A stretch of DNA of 64,000 nt from DASVHS01 sp038244815 (GTDB taxonomy: Bacteria > Acidobacteriota > Thermoanaerobaculia > Gp7-AA8), in the NCBI GenBank assembly GCA_038244815.1, contig JBBRTB010000002.1:1-64000 (forward strand), read 5' to 3'. Of this stretch, positions 8,102 to 16,462 are shown piece by piece. Position numbers and translations under genes: made by a program. Below the pieces are notes generated by a model that was not told the DNA's origin, did no database searches, and saw only the letters and a program-made list of their open reading frames with translations. Within the stretch, counting starts at the first letter, position 1; every line of letters starts with the position of its first letter.

Positions 8102-10034
8102 CGCTGCCGCCGACGCAGCGGAGCGTGACGCGGCCCGCGGGTACCGACACGCGCGCCGATGCGTAGCCGCTGCCGGTCGCGCTGAGCGGATACACGCGCC
8201 CGCCGATGTCGATGAGCGCTGGCGCGGCCGCCGCGTAGTCGAGCCGGGCCTCCCCGCCGCGCGCCAGAAACGAGAGAGAGTCCGTCGCGTGCAGCACCCA
8301 GCCGCCGCGGTAGAGAAATCGCGCCACCCGGTACTGCTCGGGAAACAGCTCCCCACCCTTGTGAACGACGTGCGCGTCTTCGAACTGCACGATACGCCCG
8401 GGGCGCTGGCCGGCCACGAACAGCGCCGCCAGAGCGCACGCGGCCAGCGAGATGGCGATCGCCGCCGGAACATGAATGCGATCGACGAACAGGAACGCGA
8501 TGAAGAGCGCCATGAACACAATGCCGGCGACGATTGCCGCGTCATTCAAGCGGATGAAGCTCGGGAAGAGACGCGAGAAATCGCTGTGGTAGATCTGCGA
8601 GAGCGCCTCTCCGGCGGCGTTCTCGCCGTTCTCGATGTGGAACAGCCGGTAAGGGTACGTGACTCCATGTACGACGAGGCCGCTGCTCCAGACCGCGATC
8701 AGCGCGATCACACCGGTGTTGATCCGATTCCATACGGACGCCGCGCCCAGCGCGAAGATGGGCGCAAAGACCACCACATAGCGAAGCGGCGGTGACCATC
8801 CTCCGTGCCACTCCGCGCGCGGAACGAGATAGAGGATGTAGAGCAGCGACGCCATCACGCCCACGCGGAAGCCTTGCGGCGTCTCGCGCCATCGCACCAT
8901 GGCCAGGATTCCGATGAGATAGAGCGGCGCCTGGAAGAGCACCCCGGCGGCGCCGTCGAGAACCAGGCCGAAGAGTCCGATCGCGTAGAGCCGCGGCTGC
9001 ACCGGCAGCAGCTCTCGCCACGAATGCACACTCGTCGCGCTGCCGGACGCGAACCAGAGCACGATCAGCGGGAGCGAGAACGCAACGAGGAGAAGCACGA
9101 TCCGGGTTGCCGGGTTGCCGGGTAATCGGGTTGCCGGGTTGCCGGGTTGCCGGGTGGCCCGGTTGCCGCGCGCAAACTTGAAACCCGGCAACCGGAGGAC
9201 AGCCATCACCGCGAGGGGAAGTGCCACCAGCAGGAAACGCAGCTTCAGCAGCGAGAGCGCGAGGAGTGCCGGAATCCAGCGCTGTGCACGCCTGGCGCGC
9301 ACTCCCCTCACCGCTTCGACGAAACAGAACGCCGCCGGCACCTCCGGCCAGATGCGCGCGGCATAAAAGAGAACAGGCGGCGCAAACGCAAACAGCGGGA
9401 ACACCGCGCGCGCCGTGGCGTCGTCGATGCCCTCGTCCTCGAACAGGCGGACGGTCGAACGCACGAGCAGCACGCCGAACAATACGATCGTCGCAAGCGC
9501 GCCACGAAGGCCGCCCAGAACATAGCCGGGAACCAGAAGCAGAGGAAGGAAGGGCTCGTGACGCGAATAGCGTTCGCCGTGCGGACCGACGGGATCGCCG
9601 AACTGCGGCCTGAGATCGGTCCGTCCCGTGGCCGAATGCGCGAGATCGCGGTATTGATTGGCGAGGTCGAGGTCGTGATCGTGAACGATCGACTCCGTCA
9701 CCAGCAGGTAGAACGGCTCATCCCCGTCGATCGGCGTTCGCAGCATGGCCGGAATCATGAGCGCGTAGACGAGAAGCGCGATCAGGGCGGCGCGGTTCGC
9801 CGACCAGCGCACCTCATCCGCGGGCGCGACCGCGAGAAACAGCGAGAAAAGCGCGAGCTGGGCGACGAACAAGGCCACGGTCGCGAGATAACGATCGAAA
9901 CCCGGGACCTGCCGCGAAGCCACGACCGCGACCACATAGAGCACCACCTGCAGCGCAAGCGACCGGCGCAACGTCGCTCCGCGAAGCACGATCAAAGGAA
10001 GTGCGAAGAGAATCACGACCGCCGCGACGATCAT
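8076..10034 (-). CDS. Polytopic membrane protein, GT39/GT83-like
   Basis: I start at ATG 10034 (MIVAAVVILFALPL), whose ATGA overlaps the stop of the upstream gene, giving 652 residues. There are many hydrophobic helices and, after the fourth or so, a loop DGDEPFYLLVTESI. Acidic DE loops of this kind are typical of lipid-phosphosugar-using glycosyltransferases (PMT/ArnT-like), which suggests transfer of a sugar at the periplasmic face. The C-terminal ~90 residues look like a small beta domain. A repeat-coded loop (RQPGNPATRLPGNP region) sits between two helices. Function remains tentative. Confidence 0.6.
   Translation of the reverse strand: MIVAAVVILFALPLIVLRGATLRRSLALQVVLYVVAVVASRQVPGFDRYLATVALFVAQLALFSLFLAVAPADEVRWSANRAALIALLVYALMIPAMLRTPIDGDEPFYLLVTESIVHDHDLDLANQYRDLAHSATGRTDLRPQFGDPVGPHGERYSRHEPFLPLLLVPGYVLGGLRGALATIVLFGVLLVRSTVRLFEDEGIDDATARAVFPLFAFAPPVLFYAARIWPEVPAAFCFVEAVRGVRARRAQRWIPALLALSLLKLRFLLVALPLAVMAVLRLPGFKFARGNRATRQPGNPATRLPGNPATRIVLLLVAFSLPLIVLWFASGSATSVHSWRELLPVQPRLYAIGLFGLVLDGAAGVLFQAPLYLIGILAMVRWRETPQGFRVGVMASLLYILYLVPRAEWHGGWSPPLRYVVVFAPIFALGAASVWNRINTGVIALIAVWSSGLVVHGVTYPYRLFHIENGENAAGEALSQIYHSDFSRLFPSFIRLNDAAIVAGIVFMALFIAFLFVDRIHVPAAIAISLAACALAALFVAGQRPGRIVQFEDAHVVHKGGELFPEQYRVARFLYRGGWVLHATDSLSFLARGGEARLDYAAAAPALIDIGGRVYPLSATGSGYASARVSVPAGRVTLRCVGGSVNLDALTF
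9103..9194. repeat. Octamer GGTTGCCG tandem array inside a coding sequence
   Basis: About seven to eight GGTTGCCG-type octamers run through 9103-9170 and are read in frame on the minus strand as a Pro/Gly/Asn/Ala/Thr/Arg loop of 8-residue periodicity (24 bases = three octamers). An inverted copy, CCCGGCAACCGG, lies at 9183-9194, so the tract could fold back. The same octamer occurs three times at about 3488-3518 in a glycosyltransferase gene. Confidence 0.8.
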
Positions 10035-11086
10035 CGGCTTCCCAACTCGAAGGCGTCGATCTGCAGCCGGGCCGCGGGCGGCAGATCCTGGTCCGCCCTC
10101 ACCACCAGGCCTCGGGCCGCGACCCTCGGGCCTCGGATTTCCACGCGGCCGGCGCCGTCGACCCACGCGGCCTGGCCGTAGTCGCGGAGCTGGCCGGCCG
10201 GATGGTCGGGCACGCGGTTTCGCGATTTGAAGAAATGGTCGCGCCGCAGGAAACCCCAGTCGGCGATCTCGCCGATCCGGATGGGGATCCCGTTCATCGT
10301 CCCGGCAATCGTTCCCGGCCTCAGGCGCGCCATATTCGCGCCCGACACGATCAACGCCGTGGCCCCGTGCGGAACATCGAGCGAGACCGACTGGCCTGGC
10401 GCAAGGGCCATGCGCACCGGCGCGCGCGGCGTCGGCGACGGCAAACCTTCGATGGCGAGGTGCGGCGCACGGGCCAGAACTCCGCTCCAGGCGAAGAACA
10501 ACATCATGATCGCCAGCACGAGCGCGCCAGCAGCGGGAAAGTGGAGGTCGGGCATGCCGGCGATGCGAAACGCGACCAGTACGACGAGCACAGCGACCGC
10601 GAATCCGATCGTCCGCAGCGGAACGAGCGGTGTGAAGAGTGCCGTGGCAACCGCGATGGCCACGCCGATCGCCGTTCCGCGCATCACCACGACGATCACG
10701 AGCGCCACTCCGACGAGCAACACCTCGCGCCAGATGGCGACGTTCGACAACGGGATCCAGCGAAGAAGAACGATCGCAGCAACCGCAACGACCGAGGAAC
10801 CGAGGACCGAGGACCGAGGACCGAGGACGACGGCGCCGAAGGCGAAGCCGAGAACGAGACCGAACCAGACCAGGCGCAGGCGCTCATCGGCGATGACGAT
10901 CTCGCCGCCCAGAAGGAGGGGGACGGCAATCTGAATGGCAGGACGAGAGACTGCGGCGACGATCGTGATCACCACCGCGATCAGCGGCAGCACGCTATCG
11001 ACCGGTGTGCCGAACTGTGCGACCACTCCCGCCGCGTACGCGGAGAGCACGGCGGCGATGATCGTGACGACCCACTTCCTCAGCAC
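10031..11086 (-). CDS. Hypothetical membrane protein with C-terminal beta-rich domain
   Basis: This 351-residue protein starts at ATG 11086, overlapping the dapF stop by 7 bases. The first ~210 residues are mostly hydrophobic helices (for example VDSVLPLIAVVITIVAAVS). The rest is a soluble, probably periplasmic, beta-rich region starting near PRAPVRMALAPGQSVSL. A tract of ACCGAGG heptamers at 10791-10830 is translated as GPRSSVLGSS between two helices. I do not recognise the family. The downstream membrane protein ends with a similar small beta domain, so the pair may work together. Confidence 0.55.
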   Translation of the reverse strand: MLRKWVVTIIAAVLSAYAAGVVAQFGTPVDSVLPLIAVVITIVAAVSRPAIQIAVPLLLGGEIVIADERLRLVWFGLVLGFAFGAVVLGPRSSVLGSSVVAVAAIVLLRWIPLSNVAIWREVLLVGVALVIVVVMRGTAIGVAIAVATALFTPLVPLRTIGFAVAVLVVLVAFRIAGMPDLHFPAAGALVLAIMMLFFAWSGVLARAPHLAIEGLPSPTPRAPVRMALAPGQSVSLDVPHGATALIVSGANMARLRPGTIAGTMNGIPIRIGEIADWGFLRRDHFFKSRNRVPDHPAGQLRDYGQAAWVDGAGRVEIRGPRVAARGLVVRADQDLPPAARLQIDAFELGSR

Positions 11087-12003
11087 CTGGCCACTTTCGT
11101 GCTCGATGGATCGCGGGCGAAGCCGGGATCGAAGCCGGTGATCGTCTCCGCCGTCATCGTGCCCCGGTACACGAACCGCGCGTCTCCTCGGAGACGTACG
11201 TCGCGCATCTCCTGACCGTCCAGGGTGAAGGTCACCAGGAGCGTGGCGCCGCTGCGCGTCAGCACCGAGACCGGCGAGCTCACCTTGCCGGTGAGCGCGC
11301 TCACCGATACCGACGCCACGATGCCCGATCCGCAGGCCAGCGTCTCCGCCTCGACGCCGCGCTCGTACGTGCGGATCTCGATGGAATGCCCGTCGCGGAC
11401 GACGACGAAGTTCACGTTCGCGCCGGCAGGCTCGAGATCGACATGTCCGCGGATGGCCCGTCCGGCCGGGACGATGTCGAGCGACCAGAGATCGTCGCGC
11501 ACGAACGTGACGTAATGCGGCACGCCCACGACGATCGAGCTGCCCTGCACGGTCTCGCCAGAGAGGCGCAGCGGGCGATCCGCGCGGAGCGACTGCGGCG
11601 GCGGCAGCGAGATCGTCACCAGACCGTCATCGGCCACTTCCGCGGAGACGATGCCGGCGTCGGTCTCGATGGTCATTTTCGGTCCGGCGATCGAGTGCAG
11701 GACCGCGAATCGCGCCGCGCAGCGTGTCCCGTTGCCGCAGAATTCGCCGGGGGAGCCGTCGGAGTTGAAATAGCGCATGCGGAACGAGGCGCGCTCCGAC
11801 TTCTCGACGAGGATGAGCCCGTCGGCGCCGACGGAGAGCCCGCGCGTGGAGATGCGGCGGGTGAGATCGGCAGGGTCTGCGATTCCGCCGCCTCGGTGGT
11901 CGACGACCACGAAGTCGTTTCCGGCACCGGCCATCTTCACGAAAGCGAGCGGATCTTGTTTCGCGCCTTGAGTTTGTCCCGAGCCCGGCATCGGAATTTT
12001 CAC
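11080..12003 (-). CDS. dapF: Diaminopimelate epimerase
   Basis: DapF converts LL- to meso-diaminopimelate for lysine and peptidoglycan synthesis. The hallmark FVKMAGAGNDFVVVD is present, as are both catalytic cysteine loops, CGNGTRC and LACGSG. I choose GTG 12003 because AGGGGG sits five bases upstream; ATG 11991 is the alternative. With GTG the protein is 307 residues, slightly longer than usual because of about 20 extra N-terminal residues. It heads a short minus-strand operon with two membrane proteins and diverges from the VWFA-like gene. Confidence 0.95.
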   Translation of the reverse strand: MKIPMPGSGQTQGAKQDPLAFVKMAGAGNDFVVVDHRGGGIADPADLTRRISTRGLSVGADGLILVEKSERASFRMRYFNSDGSPGEFCGNGTRCAARFAVLHSIAGPKMTIETDAGIVSAEVADDGLVTISLPPPQSLRADRPLRLSGETVQGSSIVVGVPHYVTFVRDDLWSLDIVPAGRAIRGHVDLEPAGANVNFVVVRDGHSIEIRTYERGVEAETLACGSGIVASVSVSALTGKVSSPVSVLTRSGATLLVTFTLDGQEMRDVRLRGDARFVYRGTMTAETITGFDPGFARDPSSTKVARC

Positions 12004-12086
12004 CCGTTCCCCCTCATTCTCGCACGGGCAGCGCGTAACCGCGCGCGCCGTCGTCCGTCCGAGCAAGTAGCGTCAAGGAGCCACGT

Positions 12087-13784
12087 TTGAAAAACGCGAT
12101 TCGCATCGCCGCAGCAGCTCTGCTCACCGTTGTCCTGCTGCCGGGCACATTCGCTCAGGCCCAGAATCAGAAGCCGTCGACCGACATCCCGAAGCTCGTC
12201 GAGAACATCGACGTCCGGGTCATCAACGTCGACGTCGTGGTCACCGACAAGAAGGGCAACGTCATCACCGGCCTCAAGAAGGACGACTTCGAGATCTGGG
12301 AGAACGGCGTGCCCAAGCCGATCTCGAACTTCTACGCCGTCGAGGGCGGCCGTCCGATGGACGTAGAGGGCGAAGCGCCGGCTCCGACGACTACCGCCGC
12401 CGAGACCAAGCCGGCCGAGGTGCCCGACAACATGAAGCGGCGCATCATCTTCTACATCGACAACCTGTCGATGGCGCCGTTCAACCGCAACCGCGTCTTC
12501 GCCAGCATGAAGGAATTCGTGAAGTCGACGATGCGGCCCGGCGACGAGGCCATGGTGGCCACGTTCAACCGCAGCATGAAAGTGCGCGTGCCCTTTACGC
12601 GCGACCCGGTGCAGATCAACCAGATGCTCGACTCCATCGCCGGTGAGTCGGCCCTGGGAACGAGCAACGCCAGCGAGCGCCAGCAGGTCGAGGACCAGAT
12701 CAAACAGACCAACAGCTATGACGACGCGGTGGCCAGCGCCCGCTCGTACGCGCAGTCGGTCGAGCACGATCTGCGGCAGAGCGCCGAGTCGCTCAACGGA
12801 CTGATGACCACGCTCGCCGGAGTCGAGGGAAAGAAAGTCCTCGTACTGGCCAGCGAGGGCTTCCCCATGCAGCCCGGGCGCGAGATCTTCCAGTACATCG
12901 ACGAGATCGCCAACGAGAAGAACTGGCGGTTCAGCGGAACGATTCTCGAGGGCATGAGCTTCGATTCCACATCGCTCATCCAGTCGATCGCCCGCACCGC
13001 CAACGCCAACGGCATCACCATGTACACCGTGCACGCCGGGGGCCTCACCGGCGGCAGCGAGATGAGCGCCGAGCACGCCTCGCCCACTCCGGTCTCCGTA
13101 TCGCAGGCCATCATCACGAACACCACCGACTCCATGCGCCTCATGGCCGACATGACCGGAGGCGTGGCCTCGATCCAGACCAACAACTTCGCGCAGGCCT
13201 TCCGCAACATCCAGCGCGACCTCGACTCCTACTACTCTCTCGGATACCGCGCCACCACCGAGCGCGTCGACCGCCAGCGCTCGCTCGACGTGCGCGTGAA
13301 GAACAGGAACTACATCGCCCGGGCCCGTCAGACGTTCGTCGAGAAGTCGACGTTCGCCGAGATGAACGACAAGGTCGTGGCCAACCTTCTCTACAAGACC
13401 AAGCAGAACGATCTCAAGATCCTCGTGCGCACGGGAGCCCCCAAGGCCGCCGACGAGGACCTCTTCAAAGTCCCCGTCGAGATCCAGATCCCGATGGAGT
13501 CGCTCACGCTCCTGCCGCAGGGTCAGGATGAATACGTCGGCGGATTCGATGTCTACGTGGCCGTGGCCAACCGCGACGGCGACATGTCCGACGTGGCGCG
13601 CAAGTCACACCAGTTACGCGTACCGGCGGCGGACATGGAAAAGACCAAAGGCAGGTATTACGCGTACGACGTCGACCTGTTGATGGAAAAGGGGCTCAAC
13701 AGGATCTCCATCGGCGTCGTCGACAACATCTCGAACGTGACCGGTTTCGCCCGCGAGCAAGTGATCGCCCAGGACCTGAGATAG
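12087..13784 (+). CDS. Secreted VWFA-related acidobacterial-domain protein
   Basis: This 565-residue protein has a signal peptide (IAAAALLTVVLLPG, likely cleaved after AQA near residue 26). The opening VRVINVDVVVTDKKGN and TGLKKDDFEIWENG is the signature of the VWFA-related acidobacterial domain (TIGR03436), followed by a von Willebrand A-like region with IIFYIDNLSM in the metal-site position. The family is known mainly as a lineage-specific expansion in Acidobacteriota; its role is unknown, probably in adhesion or envelope interactions. TTG start 12087 has AAGGAG six bases upstream (12075-12080). Confidence 0.9.
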   Translation: MKNAIRIAAAALLTVVLLPGTFAQAQNQKPSTDIPKLVENIDVRVINVDVVVTDKKGNVITGLKKDDFEIWENGVPKPISNFYAVEGGRPMDVEGEAPAPTTTAAETKPAEVPDNMKRRIIFYIDNLSMAPFNRNRVFASMKEFVKSTMRPGDEAMVATFNRSMKVRVPFTRDPVQINQMLDSIAGESALGTSNASERQQVEDQIKQTNSYDDAVASARSYAQSVEHDLRQSAESLNGLMTTLAGVEGKKVLVLASEGFPMQPGREIFQYIDEIANEKNWRFSGTILEGMSFDSTSLIQSIARTANANGITMYTVHAGGLTGGSEMSAEHASPTPVSVSQAIITNTTDSMRLMADMTGGVASIQTNNFAQAFRNIQRDLDSYYSLGYRATTERVDRQRSLDVRVKNRNYIARARQTFVEKSTFAEMNDKVVANLLYKTKQNDLKILVRTGAPKAADEDLFKVPVEIQIPMESLTLLPQGQDEYVGGFDVYVAVANRDGDMSDVARKSHQLRVPAADMEKTKGRYYAYDVDLLMEKGLNRISIGVVDNISNVTGFAREQVIAQDLR

Positions 13785-13879
13785 GGTGCTCGGTGCTCGG
13801 TGCTGGGTGCTCGGAGAACTGACACCGAGCATCGCGGACCGAACACCGAACACCGAGCACCGAGCACCGAGCACCGATG
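13785..13879. repeat. Heptamer arrays (GGTGCTC and inverse ACCGAGC) forming a hairpin at the truA start
   Basis: Four GGTGCTC-type units (13785-13812) face six ACCGAGC/ACCGAAC units (13824-13872, not all contiguous). The arms include a 17-base perfect inverted repeat, 13785-13801 against 13852-13868. The last unit, ACCGATG (13873-13879), contains the ATG of truA. No Shine-Dalgarno sequence is visible between the array and that ATG. The hairpin could end transcription of the upstream gene, mask the truA start, or both. Confidence 0.85.
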
Positions 13880-14584
13880 CGTATTCTCCTCACGCTCCAG
13901 TACCTCGGCACGCGGTATGCCGGATGGCAGTCGCAGGTCAACGCCACGGCGGTGCAGAACGTCGTCGAGGACGTGATGACGAAGGTCTACGGCTTGCCGA
14001 TCCGGATCGAGGGGGCCAGCCGCACCGATTCGGGCGTGCACGCGGCGGCGCAGCGTGCGCATGCGGACGTGCCGTTCGCCATCGCGCCGCGCGGGCTCAT
14101 GCGCGGCATGAACGATCTCCTGCCGCCGGACATCCGTGTAACGGCGGTCGATGAAGTGGCCGGCGACTTCCACTGCCGCCATCGAGCCACGCGGAAGACG
14201 TACGTCTACGCGATCTGGAACGACGAGGTGGCCGACGTGTTCGCCGCCGAGACGCACGCACACGTCGCCCAGCGGCTCGATGCCGCGCGCATGCACGACG
14301 CCGCGCAGGTCCTGCGCGGCCAGCACGACTTCCGCGCCTTCACGGTGGCCGAGCCCGAGGTGAGCTCGACGGTGCGGACGATCGCCGATCTCGCCGTGAC
14401 CCGCAAGGGACCGGTCGTGGCGATCACCGTCTCGGCCGACGGATTTCTCCGCTACATGGTGCGCCGGATCGCCGGCTCGCTCATCGAGATCGGAAGAGGC
14501 AGGATCGAGGCGGGGGCAATCCTCGACGAGGCCCGATGGACCGCTCCGGCCAAAGGGTTGACGCTGGTGGAGGTCTCGTTTTGA
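13877..14584 (+). CDS. truA: tRNA pseudouridine synthase A
   Basis: TruA isomerises uridines 38-40 in the anticodon arm of many tRNAs. This 235-residue protein has the N-terminal LLTLQYLGTRYAGWQ strand and the catalytic motif GASRTDSGVHA, with the conserved Asp that attacks the base. RYMVRRIAGSLIEIG is the usual C-terminal motif. The length is slightly short but complete. The ATG is the last element of a heptamer array, so the leader lacks a normal ribosome-binding site. Confidence 0.96.
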   Translation: MRILLTLQYLGTRYAGWQSQVNATAVQNVVEDVMTKVYGLPIRIEGASRTDSGVHAAAQRAHADVPFAIAPRGLMRGMNDLLPPDIRVTAVDEVAGDFHCRHRATRKTYVYAIWNDEVADVFAAETHAHVAQRLDAARMHDAAQVLRGQHDFRAFTVAEPEVSSTVRTIADLAVTRKGPVVAITVSADGFLRYMVRRIAGSLIEIGRGRIEAGAILDEARWTAPAKGLTLVEVSF

Positions 14585-14630
14585 GGTCACGTCCGGATTC
14601 GGCTTGAGTGCTAACATTCGCCGTTCGAAC

Positions 14631-15446
14631 ATGATCGACCTCTCCAAGCTGGCTGAGCCCGGATCGATCGAAGAGACGCTGGTCGAGAAGATCGATTTCA
14701 AGCGCCTCCCCAAGCACGTGGCCGTGATCATGGACGGCAACGGGCGCTGGGCGAAGTCGCGGAACCTGCCGCGCGTGGAAGGACATCGCGCCGGTATCTC
14801 CGCGGTGCGCGAGGTCGTGGAGACCGCCGCCCGGCTCGAGCTCGGCGTCATCACGCTCTACGCGTTCTCGGTGGAGAACTGGAAGCGGCCGCGCTACGAA
14901 GTGGCCACGCTGATGATGCTGCTCAAGGAGTATCTGCGCAAGGAACTGCAGACGCTGCAGCAGAACAATATCCGCTTCGTCCCGATCGGCCGCATCGACG
15001 GACTGGATGCCAGCGTGCAGCGCGAGTTGCGCTACGCCGAAGAGGAAACGAAGGGCAATACCGGGCTGCTTTTTCAGATCGCGCTCAACTACGGCGGCCG
15101 CGCGGAGATCGTCGACACCGTCAACCGCATCATGGCCCTGCTGCGCGAGCGCGAGATGAGCGACGCCGTCATCGACGAGGACTTTTTCGCCGATCACCTT
15201 TACACCGCCAACGTCCACGATCCCGACCTGCTCATCCGCACGAGCGGAGAGCTTCGGGTCTCCAACTTCCTGCTCTGGCAGATCGCCTACGCGGAGATCC
15301 ACGTGACGAAAGTGCTGTGGCCGGATTTCCGCCGCCGCCATCTCTTCGAAGCCATCATCGACTTTCAGACGCGCGATCGGAGATACGGCGCGGTCGAGGA
15401 ATCCGACGCGGCGATGTTCGTCGAGGCGGACGAGAAGCGCGCCTGA
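14631..15446 (+). CDS. uppS: Isoprenyl transferase (undecaprenyl diphosphate synthase)
   Basis: The enzyme builds the C55 lipid carrier used by peptidoglycan and the glycan operons of this window. HVAVIMDGNGRWAKSR carries the catalytic Asp, TLYAFSVENWKRP follows, and the C-terminal RTSGELRVSNFLLWQ motif binds the diphosphate. I use ATG 14631 (MIDLSKLAEPG), giving 271 residues; a TTG at 14604 would add nine. It begins the conserved uppS-cdsA-dxr-rseP order. Confidence 0.96.
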   Translation: MIDLSKLAEPGSIEETLVEKIDFKRLPKHVAVIMDGNGRWAKSRNLPRVEGHRAGISAVREVVETAARLELGVITLYAFSVENWKRPRYEVATLMMLLKEYLRKELQTLQQNNIRFVPIGRIDGLDASVQRELRYAEEETKGNTGLLFQIALNYGGRAEIVDTVNRIMALLREREMSDAVIDEDFFADHLYTANVHDPDLLIRTSGELRVSNFLLWQIAYAEIHVTKVLWPDFRRRHLFEAIIDFQTRDRRYGAVEESDAAMFVEADEKRA

Positions 15447-15456
15447 CTGGAAACCT

Positions 15457-15547
15457 CCTCGGTCCTCGGTCCTCGGATTGAGACGCTGGCTGCAGGACGA
15501 AACGTGATGACACAAACCGAGGATCCAGGGCCGAGGACCGAGGACGG
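15457..15547. repeat. Heptamer arrays (CCTCGGT and inverse CCGAGGA) bracketing the cdsA start
   Basis: Three CCTCGGT units occupy 15457-15476. Inverse CCGAGGA-type units occupy 15516-15547 and are read in frame as the first residues of CdsA (EDPGPRTEDG). A 14-base perfect inverted repeat links 15463-15476 to 15531-15544, with the start codon in the loop. Confidence 0.8.
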
Positions 15548-16406
15548 ACGCGCAGCGCCCTCACGTCCACCGGCCCGCTTTGCGCGCGAACTGACCGCGC
15601 TCGTGGGTGCGCCCCTCCTCGTCTGGATCGTGGGGTGGGGCCATCCGTACGTCTTCGATGCCACGATCGCCGTCATCTGCCTGCTTGCCCTTCACGAATT
15701 CCTGGCCCTCGGCATCCACAAGGGCTACGACATTCCGGTGGTGCTGTGCGTGCTGGTGATGCTGTTCATCATCGCCGCATTCATCCTCGAACAGGTGTCG
15801 GTCGAGATGGGCATGTTCGTTACGCTGCTGGTCATTCCGGCCTCATACGTCTTCCGCAGGAGTCCCATCGAAGAGGCCTTGCCCTCGAGCGCGGTGGCGG
15901 TGCTGGCCACGATGTACGTGGGCATGCTCGGCGGGTCGCTGATCCGCCTGCGCGGCGACTTCGGCACGATCATCGGCCCGAAGCTCGTCTACTTCCTCTT
16001 TCTGGTGGTCTGGCTCGGCGATGCCGGCGCGTATTACGCCGGCAAGCGGTTCGGCCGGCACAAGCTCTCGCCGCGTATCAGCCCGAAGAAAACGATCGAA
16101 GGTCTCGCCGGCGGCATCGCCGCCTCGATCATCACCGCCGTCGTCATCCACCTCACGTTCTTTCCGCAGATTCCGCTCGTGCACGCGATCATCGTCGGCA
16201 TCGTCCTGTCTGTCACGGGGGTCATCGGCGATCTGGCTGAGTCGATGTGGAAGCGGTCCGCCGCGGTCAAGGACTCCGGAGCCCTCATTCCCGGCCACGG
16301 CGGATTTCTCGACCGCTTCGACTCGATTCTCTTCACCGCGCCCATCCTCTATGTCTACTGGGCGCTGTCGCAGCACGCATTTACCTTGAATATCATCCAG
16401 GGGTGA
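15507..16406 (+). CDS. cdsA: Phosphatidate cytidylyltransferase
   Basis: CdsA makes CDP-diacylglycerol, the branch point of phospholipid synthesis, in the inner membrane. The protein (299 residues from ATG 15507; GTG 15504 adds one) has about eight hydrophobic segments and the family signature near the C-terminus, AAVKDSGALIPGHGGFLDR. The first ~20 residues are hydrophilic and repeat-coded, so the ancestral start may have been later. It sits between uppS and dxr. Confidence 0.94.
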   Translation: MTQTEDPGPRTEDGRAAPSRPPARFARELTALVGAPLLVWIVGWGHPYVFDATIAVICLLALHEFLALGIHKGYDIPVVLCVLVMLFIIAAFILEQVSVEMGMFVTLLVIPASYVFRRSPIEEALPSSAVAVLATMYVGMLGGSLIRLRGDFGTIIGPKLVYFLFLVVWLGDAGAYYAGKRFGRHKLSPRISPKKTIEGLAGGIAASIITAVVIHLTFFPQIPLVHAIIVGIVLSVTGVIGDLAESMWKRSAAVKDSGALIPGHGGFLDRFDSILFTAPILYVYWALSQHAFTLNIIQG

Positions 16407-16418
16407 TAGAAGGGGGAT

Positions 16419-16450
16419 GCCGGTAGCCGGCTAACTGCTAACTGCTAACC
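16419..16450. repeat. Heptamer tract (CGGTAGC, then GCTAACT x3) before dxr
   Basis: CGGTAGC at 16421-16427 is followed by three GCTAAC(T/C) units at 16430-16450. The 21 bases 16427-16447 are identical to 24762-24782 in front of pdxJ. It ends 12 bases before the dxr ATG, and no clear Shine-Dalgarno sequence lies in that gap. Confidence 0.8.
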
Positions 16451-16462
16451 CCAACCACACTC

